Shown: positions 51,580 to 59,931, numbered from the stretch's first letter. The stretch: 64,000 nucleotides of DNA from Streptomyces sp. NBC_01275 (GCF_026340655.1 NZ_JAPEOZ010000001.1:9920001-9984000); one strand, 5' to 3'. The notes: generated by a model not told the origin, from the letters alone. Made by a program: numbers and translations.

Positions 51580-52587
51580 CTATCGGGGAAGACCGGCGGA
51601 CGGCTCCCGCTCGGGTGGCCCGTCCGCGGGTGTCCCGGCCGAGCGCGTCTCGGCCGAGGACGTCTCGGACGCAGGTGTCCCGTCGGTGGCGGGACGGGCA
51701 GGCGCCTGGCCGTCGCCGCCCGGCCCGACGGCGGCTCGGCCTGCGCGCGTGGGGCGGCCGAGGACGACTCCGGCCAGGACCAGGATCAGTCCGCACAGTT
51801 GCTGAACGGTCAGCACCTCGGCGGCGACCACCGTGCCGAGCAGCACGCCCGTGACGGGGTTGAGCAGTCCTATGAGGCCGACGGTGCCCGCCGGCAGGTG
51901 CCGTAGCCCGGTGAACCAGGCGGCGAAGGCCAGCGCGGTGGCGATCAGGGTGACATAGCCGAACGCGAGGAGCGCCGACGGGGAGAGCGCGGGGGGAGGC
52001 CCCTCCACGGCCGCGGCGGCCGGGAGCAGCAACAGGCCGCCGGCGGTGAGCTGCCAGGCGGTCGAGGCGAGCACGTCGGCGTCCGCGCTCCACCGCTTGG
52101 CCAGGATGTGGCCGAAGGACGACACGAGCACGGCGGCGGCCGAGGCGAGGACTCCCCGCACGCCCACCCTGTCCACGCCCGTGAGCAGCATGAGACACAC
52201 CCCGGCGAGCCCGATCGCGGCGCCGGCCAGGTGGGCGGTGCGGGGGCGCTCGGACACCAGAGGCCAGGCCATGAGCATCATCGTCAACGGGGACACCGCC
52301 ATGACGGTCGAGGCGACGCTGGTCGGAAGCAGCTGGGAGGCGACGTAGACGAGGACGAAGAACACGCTGACGTTGAGCAGCCCGAGCACCGCGGAGCGCC
52401 ACCACCACGCGCCACGGGGGCGCTGTCTGCACAGGGCCAGCAGGACGAGGCCGGCGGGCAGCGCACGCAGAGCGGCTCCGTACAGCGGGCTGTCGGCGGG
52501 GAGGTACGTGTGCGTGACGTAGTAGTTGGCGCCCCAGGCCACCGGTGCGATCGCGGTGAGCGCCACCCACCGTCCATTAGCTTCCAT
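51580..52587 (-). CDS. EamA-family (DMT) transporter
   Basis: 335 aa, ten membrane helices in two EamA repeats (WVALTAIAPVAWGANYYVTHTYL and later AFGYVTLIATALAFAAWFTGLRHLPAGTVGLIGLLNPV). The last ~50 residues are a hydrophilic tail rich in Pro, Ala, Thr, Glu. The start ATG at 52587 lies inside a CTTCCATGGAAG palindrome and has no ribosome site, while TATATT sits 7 nt upstream, so the message may be leaderless. The divergent MarR gene probably regulates it through that palindrome. Substrate unknown (drug or metabolite efflux is usual). Confidence 0.92.
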   Translation of the reverse strand: MEANGRWVALTAIAPVAWGANYYVTHTYLPADSPLYGAALRALPAGLVLLALCRQRPRGAWWWRSAVLGLLNVSVFFVLVYVASQLLPTSVASTVMAVSPLTMMLMAWPLVSERPRTAHLAGAAIGLAGVCLMLLTGVDRVGVRGVLASAAAVLVSSFGHILAKRWSADADVLASTAWQLTAGGLLLLPAAAAVEGPPPALSPSALLAFGYVTLIATALAFAAWFTGLRHLPAGTVGLIGLLNPVTGVLLGTVVAAEVLTVQQLCGLILVLAGVVLGRPTRAGRAAVGPGGDGQAPARPATDGTPASETSSAETRSAGTPADGPPEREPSAGLPR

Positions 52588-52592
52588 GGAAG
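52581..52592. promoter_or_regulatory. MarR operator palindrome 1
   Basis: CTTCCATGGAAG, a perfect 12-bp palindrome containing the EamA start codon on the minus strand. It is 21 bp, two helical turns, from the identical copy at 52602. Confidence 0.8.
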
Positions 52593-52601
52593 ACAATATA
52601 G

Positions 52602-52613
52602 CTTCCATGGAAG
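52602..52613. promoter_or_regulatory. MarR operator palindrome 2
   Basis: CTTCCATGGAAG, identical to the copy at 52581. The plus-strand ATG inside it (52607) is in frame with MarR. The AT-rich ACAATATA between the palindromes can serve as -10 box in both directions. Confidence 0.8.
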
Positions 52614-53194
52614 GTATGATGGGGATCATGGAAGAAGAGGCGCCCGCGGCACGCGGGGAGGAGGGGGCCGTGGAAGACCGGCGACCGCTGGACCGGGTGG
52701 CCCGCATCCAGGCCGACTGGCGTCGCGAGCGGCCCGACCTCGACGTCACCCCGCAAGGAGTGATCGGCCGACTGCACCGCCTGGCCGACCAGCTCACCGA
52801 GGAACTGCGCGTCGTCTACCGGCGCTACGGGCTCAGCGAGGGCGAGTTCGACGTGCTGTGCGCCCTGCGCCGCGCGGGCGAGCCCTACGAACGGGCGCCC
52901 GGCGAGCTCGCCGCGCACACCATGGTCACCACCGGCGCGATGACGAAGCGGATCGACCGCCTGGAGCGCGCCGGACTCGTCACCCGCCGCCGCTCCGGAG
53001 ACGACCAGCGCGGCCGGATCGTCGCCCTCACCGACCCCGGACGCGAACTGATCGACCGGGCGTTCACCGACCACATGCGCAACGAACGCCATCTGCTGGA
53101 TCTGCTGGCGCCCACCGAGGCCAAGGCCCTCGAGACCCTGCTCACGGTCTGGCTCTCCGGCATGGAGGACTCGCGCTCGCCCGGCGGCTCATGA
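52607..53194 (+). CDS. MarR-family regulator
   Basis: 195 aa if started at the ATG in palindrome 2; other in-frame ATGs at 52616, 52619 and 52628 cannot be excluded. Winged helix in the centre: LRVVYRRYGLSEGEFDVLCALRRAG ... PGELAAHTMVTTGAMTKRIDRLERAGLVTRRRSGDDQRGRIVALTDPG, a typical MarR pattern. The N-terminal ~60 residues are charged. It is divergent from the EamA transporter with two identical palindromes in between, so it should repress both genes and release DNA on binding a small phenolic or drug-like ligand. Confidence 0.92.
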   Translation: MEGMMGIMEEEAPAARGEEGAVEDRRPLDRVARIQADWRRERPDLDVTPQGVIGRLHRLADQLTEELRVVYRRYGLSEGEFDVLCALRRAGEPYERAPGELAAHTMVTTGAMTKRIDRLERAGLVTRRRSGDDQRGRIVALTDPGRELIDRAFTDHMRNERHLLDLLAPTEAKALETLLTVWLSGMEDSRSPGGS

Positions 53195-53207
53195 GGCGGT
53201 CGGGGCG

Positions 53208-53475
53208 ATGAGCTCGTCGGCGACCCACCGTGCGACGCCGGCGGGGGTAGGGCGTCGTAGCAAGGAGACTCTGCTCGACGCGGCCGCAGCGGTCTTCGTC
53301 ACGTCAGGCGTGGAGGCGCCGGTGCGCGACATCGCGGCCAAGGCGGGCGTCGGACTGGGCACGATCTACCGCCACTTCCCGACGCGAGCGGATCTCGTCA
53401 TCGCCGTCTGCCGGCACCAGGTCGACGCCTGCGCCGACGCGGGCCGACTGTGGGCCAGGACAGCCCCCTTCCAGG
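53208..53475 (+). pseudogene. TetR-family regulator, 3'-truncated
   Basis: Starts 14 bp after the MarR stop. The TetR DNA-binding domain is complete (RRSKETLLDAAAAVFVTSGVEAPVRDIAAKAGVGLGTIYRHFPTRADLVIAVCRHQVDACAD), but after about 53470 the frame continues only as the antisense of the SMI1/KNR4 gene (Arg-rich nonsense to a stop at 53612). The ligand-binding domain of ~120 residues is absent. A deletion or rearrangement probably joined it to the following segment. The HTH alone might still be expressed. Confidence 0.8.
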
Positions 53476-54057
53476 TCAGAAAGGCTCGAAGCGCGGCTCG
53501 ACGGGGCCGATCTCGCCGCGCTCCGCCAGTTCGTCGAGATCTTCCGGGTCGAGGAATTCCAAGGCGTCCGGATCGATGCCGTCGTGCGGGGCGGCGTCGT
53601 GCAGGCGCTTGACGAAGGAGAGGACGAATGCGGTGAACGGTCCGTCGAACACCTCGGGTTCGGCGCCGTTGATGTTGGTGACCGTCTTCCAGCGGTCGGG
53701 CTCGTCGTCGCAGGGCCAGAAGAAGTGCTCGTCGCCGGAGTAGTCGTAGCCCCAGGAGATGAGGCCACCCGGGTCGGGGTGGAACCGGAACGGATACCTG
53801 TCCGAGTCACGTCGCCACGACTGGCCGAACGACTCGTGGATCTTCCGCATTCTCGTGAGCAGCGGACTGGAGCCCAGCGGATGGAAGACCACCAACTCGC
53901 CGCAGATCACGCCCGTTCCGTAGGCGTCCAGGAAGGCCTTGAAGTCGTTGGGCAGCGCCGACCCGACGTAGGCCTCGACCTCGGCCCAGTCGTCCGGAGC
54001 CGGTTGACGAGCCGGGGGTCGGCCGAACACCTGCACAAGGTCATCGAATCCCGCCAT
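53476..54057 (-). CDS. SMI1/KNR4-family protein (possible immunity protein)
   Basis: 193 aa. SMI1/KNR4 (SUKH) fold: VEAYVGSALPNDFKAFLDAYGTGVICGELVVFHPLG near the N-terminus, then LISWGYDYSGDEHFFW, and a C-terminal acidic tail. SUKH proteins are commonly immunity partners of polymorphic toxins, but no toxin gene is recognisable nearby. The ATG at 54057 follows GGGGAC closely. It lies downstream of, and convergent with, the truncated TetR gene, at a rearrangement junction. Confidence 0.85.
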   Translation of the reverse strand: MAGFDDLVQVFGRPPARQPAPDDWAEVEAYVGSALPNDFKAFLDAYGTGVICGELVVFHPLGSSPLLTRMRKIHESFGQSWRRDSDRYPFRFHPDPGGLISWGYDYSGDEHFFWPCDDEPDRWKTVTNINGAEPEVFDGPFTAFVLSFVKRLHDAAPHDGIDPDALEFLDPEDLDELAERGEIGPVEPRFEPF

Positions 54058-54116
54058 GTCCCCTGCCCTGCTTGATCGGCGGTAGCAGACGGCAAGCCTA
54101 TTCCGACGCGCGTCGG

Positions 54117-55025
54117 TCAGCCGCGGACCAGGGTGGCCAGCGGATGCCGTGCGGTGTCCGTCGCGGGGCGCGAGAGGTACAGCGTGGTGTGGAAGTAGCC
54201 CTCGCTTTCCTTGCCGTGCGGGTTCTCGCCGACCGCGGTGACCGCGTCGATCGCGTACTGCTGTTCCCGCGCGCTGGTGAAGCGGCGTTGGGGGAAGGTG
54301 GCGGTGGCCTTCTCGGTGGTGAGGCCGTTCGTTTCGAGGCAGGCGGCGATGGCGTCGTAGGCGCCGGTGCGCAGCACGAACGCGGCGACCCAGACCGGAC
54401 CGTGGGCACTGTCCAGCAGAGCCTGGAAGGTGCGCGGCGACAGGAAGCCGGCTCCGCCGGTGAGGGTGATCAGGCGGGCGTGGCGGACGGCCCGAAGGAG
54501 GTCGGGGCCGGCGGGCGCGGTCTCCAGGTTCTCGGCGAACGCCTCGTCCAGCAGCCCGACGGCGCGTGCGTAGGAGACGGCGTGGGGGGCGGCGTCGAGC
54601 CCGACGACGCGGACTGCGTCCGGGCGCCGGTGGGCCGCGTAGTACGCCGTGTCCCACTCGGCCAGCTCGGCGGTGGTCATCGCGGTGGCCTGCGGGGATG
54701 TGTAGTGGGCGTACAGGTCGTCGAGCGTGAGGTCGTGGTTGAGCAGGGCGGCGTTGATGCCGTAGGAGCAGCAGATGTCCAGCACCGTGACGGGGTCCGC
54801 CGTGTCCTTCGAGGACCCGCAGGCCCTGAGCAGGCGGCGGAAGACGCCCTGCGCGTGGTGCGGGGTCTGGTACTCCCAGGGGCCCAGCGCGCGGAAGTAC
54901 GCGCGCGGGTCGGGTCGGTTGTACGTGTCGTCGAACGGGGTCATGCCCCCGGCAGCGGAGACGCCCGCGCCCCGGGAGCCGTCGGCCGCGAACGGCCCGG
55001 GGCCTTTCGACTGCGCAGGGGCCAT
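54117..55025 (-). CDS. Class I SAM-dependent methyltransferase-like protein
   Basis: 302 aa. TVLDICCSYGINAALL (near residue 80) replaces the usual motif I DxGxGxG with DICCSYG, followed by RVVGLDAAPHAVSYA and LLRAVRHARLITLTGG. Rossmann-type methyltransferase is the best fit, although motif I is atypical and SAM binding is uncertain. The ATG at 55025 follows AAGGGA by 7 nt. The leader upstream contains a 13-bp repeat array (55051-55115). Substrate unknown. Confidence 0.8.
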   Translation of the reverse strand: MAPAQSKGPGPFAADGSRGAGVSAAGGMTPFDDTYNRPDPRAYFRALGPWEYQTPHHAQGVFRRLLRACGSSKDTADPVTVLDICCSYGINAALLNHDLTLDDLYAHYTSPQATAMTTAELAEWDTAYYAAHRRPDAVRVVGLDAAPHAVSYARAVGLLDEAFAENLETAPAGPDLLRAVRHARLITLTGGAGFLSPRTFQALLDSAHGPVWVAAFVLRTGAYDAIAACLETNGLTTEKATATFPQRRFTSAREQQYAIDAVTAVGENPHGKESEGYFHTTLYLSRPATDTARHPLATLVRG

Positions 55026-55050
55026 GACGTGTCCCTTTCCGCGAACCAGA

Positions 55051-55115
55051 CCGGCTTTCCGGTCCGGCTTTCCGGTCCGGCTTTCAGGATCGGCTTTGAG
55101 GACCGGCTTTCCGAA
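55051..55115. repeat. 13-bp tandem repeat upstream of methyltransferase gene
   Basis: About five degenerate copies of CCGGCTTTCCGGT (two exact, then CCGGCTTTCAGGAT and two diverged copies). It covers the promoter/leader of the minus-strand methyltransferase gene. Confidence 0.82.
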
Positions 55116-55197
55116 CAGAGTCAACGCCGAGGTCGGCCCGCGGGGAACAGCGCGGAAACGAAACCGGCCAGGCACAGCTGGAGGCCGGTCGGCCGGT

Positions 55198-55731
55198 TCA
55201 TGCGTCGAACTCGGTGAGGTCGATGGCGTGGATGTACAGCGGGAAGCCGTACACCGGGTGGGTCGTTTCGCGCTCCAGCGCCATGCCGAGCTTGCGGGCG
55301 ATGTTCTCGGAGGCGTCGTCACCCACCCGGCTGATGCTGATGACACGGTCGAGGCCGCGGTCCTGGAGCGCGAACTCCAGCGTGGCGTGGGCCGCTTCGG
55401 ACGCGTATCCCTGGCCCCAGAACTGCGAACCGAGCCGCCAGCCGATCGCCACGTCGGGCTGTGCCTCCGGCAGGAAATCGGGCACGTACAGGCCCGTGAA
55501 GCCGGCCAGCTCGCCCGAGGCCAGCAACTCTACGGCGAAGAGGCCGAAGCCCTCCTCGTCCCACTCCTCCTCCCACTGCTCGATGGCCTCCGCGGTGTGC
55601 TCCAGGTCGCGCACCGACCCGTCGTCGATCCAGCGCATCACCTGCGGGTCCGTGTTGATCTCCGCCATGGGCGCGAGGTCGTCGTCATTCCAGCGGCGGA
55701 GGATGAGTCGGGGCGTACGGATCTCGGTCAT
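55198..55731 (-). CDS. GNAT N-acetyltransferase (RimJ/RimL type)
   Basis: 177 aa from ATG 55731 (an ATG at 55740 is in frame). RimJ-like pattern: TPRLILRRWNDDDLAPMAEINTDPQVMRWI at the N-terminus, IGWRLGSQFWGQGYASEAAHATLEFAL as the acetyl-CoA-binding motif, and ENIARKLGMALER. It acetylates an N-terminal or small-molecule amine. Stand-alone gene. Confidence 0.93.
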   Translation of the reverse strand: MTEIRTPRLILRRWNDDDLAPMAEINTDPQVMRWIDDGSVRDLEHTAEAIEQWEEEWDEEGFGLFAVELLASGELAGFTGLYVPDFLPEAQPDVAIGWRLGSQFWGQGYASEAAHATLEFALQDRGLDRVISISRVGDDASENIARKLGMALERETTHPVYGFPLYIHAIDLTEFDA

Positions 55732-55822
55732 GACACCCATCCTGCATAAGGCGACGGCCTGACCGGTAATCGGCGCCGCCGGCGACTCGCCCCAGGGGTG
55801 ATGACCAGTGACGTCCGACCGG

Positions 55823-56296
55823 TCAGGACCACAGGCCGTCGACCGGCAGATCTCGATGGAAGACGGCCATGGTCCGGCCGGGGCCGTTGTAGTCGTCGAC
55901 GATGTCCGTGTCGAAGCCGAGGCGGCGATGGAAGGCGATCGAACCGGTGTTCCCGATCGACGTGATCGCCTTCAACCGCCGTGCGCCCTGACCCTCCGCG
56001 GCTTCGGCGAACGCCGTGTACAGACGACGGCCGAGACCGGTGCCGCGGGCGTCGTCCCGCGTGGCGATCAGATGGACGTACCCGGTGCCGTTCGGGGTGA
56101 CGAATCCGAAGACGTACCCACGGATGCCGTCCTCGGATCGGGCGACCAGACAGGTCGAACCGAACTCCTGCACCAGTGCGAGAAGGTGCAGCGACCGAAG
56201 ATCGCGTTCGCCCCAGTAGCGGGGGTGATCGGCCAGGACCTGGTGGAAGTCGGCCACGGCGGCCGGCGCAATCTGTATGCCCATGATGAAGATCAT
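55823..56296 (-). CDS. GNAT N-acetyltransferase
   Basis: 157 aa from ATG 56296 (56284 is an alternative). Acetyl-CoA motif ARGTGLGRRLYTAFAEAAEGQGARRLKAITSIGNTGSIAFHRRLGF is complete. Upstream in-frame starts run into Arg/Pro-rich sequence unlike the family. Substrate unknown. The gene is 91 bp from the other acetyltransferase on the same strand, but the two are not close relatives. Confidence 0.88.
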   Translation of the reverse strand: MIFIMGIQIAPAAVADFHQVLADHPRYWGERDLRSLHLLALVQEFGSTCLVARSEDGIRGYVFGFVTPNGTGYVHLIATRDDARGTGLGRRLYTAFAEAAEGQGARRLKAITSIGNTGSIAFHRRLGFDTDIVDDYNGPGRTMAVFHRDLPVDGLWS

Positions 56297-56342
56297 GGCA
56301 GGTGCCCCGGTCCTTCCGTTCGGCCCGTGCGGTTGCCGCGTG

Positions 56343-56861
56343 ATGGCCCTGCTCAGCTCCGCGGGCGGCGGCGGCCGGCCCGCGACCGCCGCCCTGCCGG
56401 CCGGGACACGTCGCGGGCGGGGGACCGGGACGCGTCGAGGGCCGCGGGAGTCGCCGTCGTCCGGATCGGCGCGGTCGACGCTCGTGGGAACCGTCCGGGG
56501 AAGCCTCCACCCAACGCCCGATGCCCCGACGCGCCCCACCCCGTCGGCGTGCCGGGCGGGCGCGGGGGGACGACTCAGAGACAAGCTCTTCTGGGCCGCC
56601 ATCCTCGTCACCGCACTGTGCGAACTGCTCTTCCTGCGCGATCTGTTGCGCTACGGCCGCGCCGAGTCCGCGCCGGCCTTCGCCCAGAGCCGCCTCCGGG
56701 CGGGCGTGCTGCTCGCCATGGGCGGCGTGTTCGGCGACATGTTCCGCTCCTGGCCCTGGCTGCTCCTGGGCGCGGTCATGATCCTGTGGACCGGCGGCGG
56801 CGCCCTCCTGGTCCACCGCTCTCCCGCCCACGCCTCCCAGGAGCCGGCCCGCGACAGGTGA
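56343..56861 (+). CDS. Small membrane protein, start uncertain
   Basis: The C-terminal ~90 residues look real: LRDKLFWAAILVTALCELLFLRDLLRY and SRLRAGVLLAMGGVFGDMFRSWPWLLLGAVMILWTGGGALLVH give two to three membrane segments joined by charged loops. The N-terminal part of the frame is Arg/Pro/Gly-rich and may be untranslated; no ribosome site decides the start. I recognise no family. It is divergent from the GNAT gene and upstream of GH127. Confidence 0.45.
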   Translation: MALLSSAGGGGRPATAALPAGTRRGRGTGTRRGPRESPSSGSARSTLVGTVRGSLHPTPDAPTRPTPSACRAGAGGRLRDKLFWAAILVTALCELLFLRDLLRYGRAESAPAFAQSRLRAGVLLAMGGVFGDMFRSWPWLLLGAVMILWTGGGALLVHRSPAHASQEPARDR

Positions 56862-56898
56862 ACTCCGAGCCGACTTGAGGCGCAGTTCGTCAGAGGCA

Positions 56899-56927
56899 TT
56901 GACGTGCCCGTGATCCAAATTTATCGT
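56899..56927 (+). promoter_or_regulatory. Promoter of GH127 gene
   Basis: -35 TTGACG, 17 nt, -10 TATCGT, 93 nt before the start codon. The spacing and -35 box fit a vegetative sigma promoter. Confidence 0.6.
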
Positions 56928-56954
56928 CTGGCCCGCAGAAACCCGACCGATAAC

Positions 56955-56969
56955 CCGAACCATGTTCGG
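56955..56969. promoter_or_regulatory. Operator-like dyad downstream of GH127 promoter
   Basis: CCGAAC-CAT-GTTCGG, a perfect 6-bp inverted repeat just downstream of the likely transcription start. It resembles sites of LacI- or GntR-type sugar regulators. No regulator gene lies beside it. Confidence 0.5.
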
Positions 56970-57019
56970 TATGTCGAATCATGGCTGTATCTCACATCCC
57001 CCAGAGATGAGAAACACAC

Positions 57020-59866
57020 ATGGCACCGCCCTTCTCCAGGCGAAACCTCCTCCAAGCCGCGATAGTCGCGGCGGCAGCGCCGGGAATCTCGTACGCCGCC
57101 ACCCACCGGACGGCCGCCGCGGCCACCCTGCCGGCGCCGTCGGCCTGGGCGCTCAGACCGTTCGAGCTCAAGAACGTGACCCTCGGCCAGGGCCTCTTCG
57201 CCGCCAAGCGCCGGCTGATGCTCGACCACGGCCGTGGCTACGACGTGAACCGGCTGCTCCAGGTCTTCCGCGCCAACGCCGGCCTCTCCACCCTCGGCGC
57301 GGTCGCCCCCGGCGGCTGGGAGGGACTCGACGGCGAGGCCAACGGAAACCTCCGCGGCCACTACACCGGCCACTTCCTCACCATGCTGTCCCAGGCGTAC
57401 GGCAGCACCGGCGAGCAGGCCTACGCCGACAAGATCGCCTCCATGGTCGGGGCCCTGACCGAGGTCCGGGCGGCCCTGCGCACCTCTCCGGCCTTACTCG
57501 GCGTCACGGGCAGGTTCGGCACCGCTGCGGAGAACGTCCGGGGCTCCTACCAGTACGTCGACCTGCCGGCCGCGGTCCTCGGCGGCGCCGCGTCGATCAC
57601 CCTTTCGGCCTGGGTGAAGCCCACCCACGACGCCGCCTGGGGCCGGGTCTTCGACTTCGGCGACAACACCACCCGCTACCTCTACCTGGCCGCCCGCAAC
57701 GCGAGCGGAGTGCCCCGCTTCGCCGTCACGACCAGCGGCGCCGGCGGCGAGCAGGGCCTCAACGGCGCCGCCGCGCTGCCGCTGAACCAGTGGAGCCATC
57801 TGGCGGTGACGATCTCGGGCAACACCGGCACCCTCTACGTCAACGGCGCCGCCGTCGCCCAGAACACGGCGATGACCCTCAACCCGTCGGTGCTGGGCAC
57901 CCTGACCAACAACTGGCTCGGCCGGTCCAACTACTCCGGCGACCCGGTGTTCGCGGGCGCCTACGACGAGTTCAACGTCTGGTCGCGGGCCCTGACCGCC
58001 GCGGAGATCAGCGCACTGCAGAGCAGCCGGGCCGCCGATTCCCCCGCGGGCAGAGGCAGTCTGGCGTCGTACGCCTTCGACGAGACCAGCGGCGGCGCCT
58101 TCGCGGACTCCTCCGGCCGCGGTCTGCACGCCGCCCTGCGCCGCACCTGGGGCGGGCCCAGCCATCCCGGGTTCCTCGCGGCGTACCCGGAGACGCAGTT
58201 CATAGCCCTGGAGTCCGCGACCGGCTCCGACTACACCAAAGTGTGGGCGCCGTACTACACCGCGCACAAGATCCTCAAGGGTCTGCTGGACGCCTACGCG
58301 TACACCGACGACGCACGGGCGCTCGATCTCGCCTCCGGGATGTGCGACTGGATGTACTCCCGGCTGTCCAAGCTGCCCGAGTCGACCCGGCAGCGCATGT
58401 GGGGCCTCTTCTCCAGCGGCGAGTTCGGCGGCATCGTCGAGGCGATCTGCGATCTGCACTCCTTCACCGGCAAGGCCGAACACCTCGCGCTGGCCCGCCT
58501 CTTCGACCTCGACACGCTCATCGACGCCTGCGCCGCGAACACCGACACCCTCGACGGCCTGCACGCCAACCAGCACATCCCCATCTTCACCGGGCTCCTC
58601 CGGCTCCACGACGCGACGGGCGAGGCGCGCTACCTCACCGCCGCCAGGAACTTCTGGGACATGGTCGTCCCGCCCCGGATGTACGGCATCGGAGGCACCA
58701 GCACCGGCGAGTTCTGGAAGGCCCGCGGGAACATCGCGGGGACGATCAGCGACACCGACGCCGAGACCTGCTGCGCGTACAACCTGCTCAAGCTCAGCCG
58801 GATGCTGTTCTTCCACGAGCAGGACCCGAAGTACATGGACTACTACGAGCGGGCCCTGTACAACCAGGTCCTCGGCTCCAAGCAGGACAAGGCCGACGCG
58901 GAGAAGCCGCTCACCACCTACTTCATCGGCCTGACCCCCGGCCACGTCCGCGACTACACCCCCAAGCAGGGCACCACCTGCTGCGAGGGCACGGGCATGG
59001 AGAGCGCCACCAAGTACCAGGACTCGGTGTACTTCAAGAAGGCCGACGACACCGCCCTGTACGTCAACCTGTACAGCCCCTCCACCCTGACCTGGGCCGA
59101 GAAGGGCGTCACCGTCACCCAGACCACCGACTACCCCAGGGAACAGGGCTCCACGCTCACCGTCGCGGGCGCCGACGCCGCCTTCGAGCTGCGTCTGCGG
59201 GTGCCGTCCTGGGCGACCAGCGGCTTCCGGGTGACCGTCAACGGCAGCGCGGTGAGCGGGACACCGGCCGTCGGCGGCTACTTCTCCGTCGACCGGACCT
59301 GGCGCAGCGGCGACACCGTCCGCGTCACCCTCCCGTTCCGGCTGCGCGTCGAGCAGGCCCTCGACGACCCGTCGCTGCAGACCCTGTTCTACGGACCGGT
59401 CAACCTCGTCGCCCGCAACTCCGCTACGAGTTACCTGCAGTTGGGGCTCTACGCCAACGCCGCCCTCTCCGGCGACCTGCTGCCCACCCTCACCCCCGTG
59501 GCCGACAAGCCACTCCACTACACCCTGGGCGGCACCGAGTTCGCGCCGTTCTACGAGGGCACCGAAGACCCGACGCACGCCTACTTCCGGCGGGCCGAGC
59601 CCAAGGTCGTCTTCGGCGGCACCGACTCCGGCGTCGCCAACCCGGCCAGGGCCGACGGCACCACCCTCCTCGACGAGATCTGGGCCGGAGCCCCGTTCAA
59701 CGCCAAGAGCGAGCTGGTCACGCGGGTGCAGTCCACGGTGAACTCCTGGGTGACCGCGGGACTGCTCAGCCAGGTGGACGGCCAGAAAGCGGTGACCACG
59801 GCACAGAACGCCACCTACACGACCTCCCCGGCTCTCCTTCCAGAGACGGATGCATCACCCATCTGA
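57020..59866 (+). CDS. GH127 beta-L-arabinofuranosidase with inserted LamG domain
   Basis: 948 aa. Tat signal peptide (FSRRNLLQAAIVAAAAPGISYAA), so it is exported folded. Catalytic GH127 (DUF1680) domain begins at ~45 and is interrupted at ~155-380 by a LamG/concanavalin-like domain (ITLSAWVKPTHDAAWGRVFDFGD ... AYDEFNVWSRALTAAEI), then resumes at HPGFLAAYPETQF. The Cys/Glu cluster of this family is at E582-T-C584-C585 and C654-C655-E656 (zinc ligands and acid/base-nucleophile region). Beta-sandwich domains follow. It removes terminal beta-arabinofuranose from plant glycans. The insertion probably binds carbohydrate. Terminator at 59875. Confidence 0.94.
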   Translation: MAPPFSRRNLLQAAIVAAAAPGISYAATHRTAAAATLPAPSAWALRPFELKNVTLGQGLFAAKRRLMLDHGRGYDVNRLLQVFRANAGLSTLGAVAPGGWEGLDGEANGNLRGHYTGHFLTMLSQAYGSTGEQAYADKIASMVGALTEVRAALRTSPALLGVTGRFGTAAENVRGSYQYVDLPAAVLGGAASITLSAWVKPTHDAAWGRVFDFGDNTTRYLYLAARNASGVPRFAVTTSGAGGEQGLNGAAALPLNQWSHLAVTISGNTGTLYVNGAAVAQNTAMTLNPSVLGTLTNNWLGRSNYSGDPVFAGAYDEFNVWSRALTAAEISALQSSRAADSPAGRGSLASYAFDETSGGAFADSSGRGLHAALRRTWGGPSHPGFLAAYPETQFIALESATGSDYTKVWAPYYTAHKILKGLLDAYAYTDDARALDLASGMCDWMYSRLSKLPESTRQRMWGLFSSGEFGGIVEAICDLHSFTGKAEHLALARLFDLDTLIDACAANTDTLDGLHANQHIPIFTGLLRLHDATGEARYLTAARNFWDMVVPPRMYGIGGTSTGEFWKARGNIAGTISDTDAETCCAYNLLKLSRMLFFHEQDPKYMDYYERALYNQVLGSKQDKADAEKPLTTYFIGLTPGHVRDYTPKQGTTCCEGTGMESATKYQDSVYFKKADDTALYVNLYSPSTLTWAEKGVTVTQTTDYPREQGSTLTVAGADAAFELRLRVPSWATSGFRVTVNGSAVSGTPAVGGYFSVDRTWRSGDTVRVTLPFRLRVEQALDDPSLQTLFYGPVNLVARNSATSYLQLGLYANAALSGDLLPTLTPVADKPLHYTLGGTEFAPFYEGTEDPTHAYFRRAEPKVVFGGTDSGVANPARADGTTLLDEIWAGAPFNAKSELVTRVQSTVNSWVTAGLLSQVDGQKAVTTAQNATYTTSPALLPETDASPI

Positions 59867-59874
59867 CGTGACGG

Positions 59875-59909
59875 GTATCGGCGTCCGGCCGTCGACCGGA
59901 CGCCGATAC
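59875..59909. terminator. Terminator after GH127
   Basis: Perfect 14-bp stem GTATCGGCGTCCGG/CCGGACGCCGATAC with a 7-nt loop, starting 9 bp after the stop codon. Short GTGAC/GTCAC arms extend it outwards. Confidence 0.9.
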
Positions 59910-59931
59910 GCTGTCACCGTCCGTCGGAGCG

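Noticed and set aside
53476..53612. Continuation of the TetR frame to its stop at 53612
   Set aside because: This part is Arg-rich antisense of the SMI1/KNR4 gene with no helical TetR C-terminal pattern; the recognisable gene ends near 53475.
56277..56340. Plus-strand start for the small membrane protein at 56277
   Set aside because: It would overlap the start of the divergent acetyltransferase and has no ribosome site; the real start is probably further downstream, though not determined.
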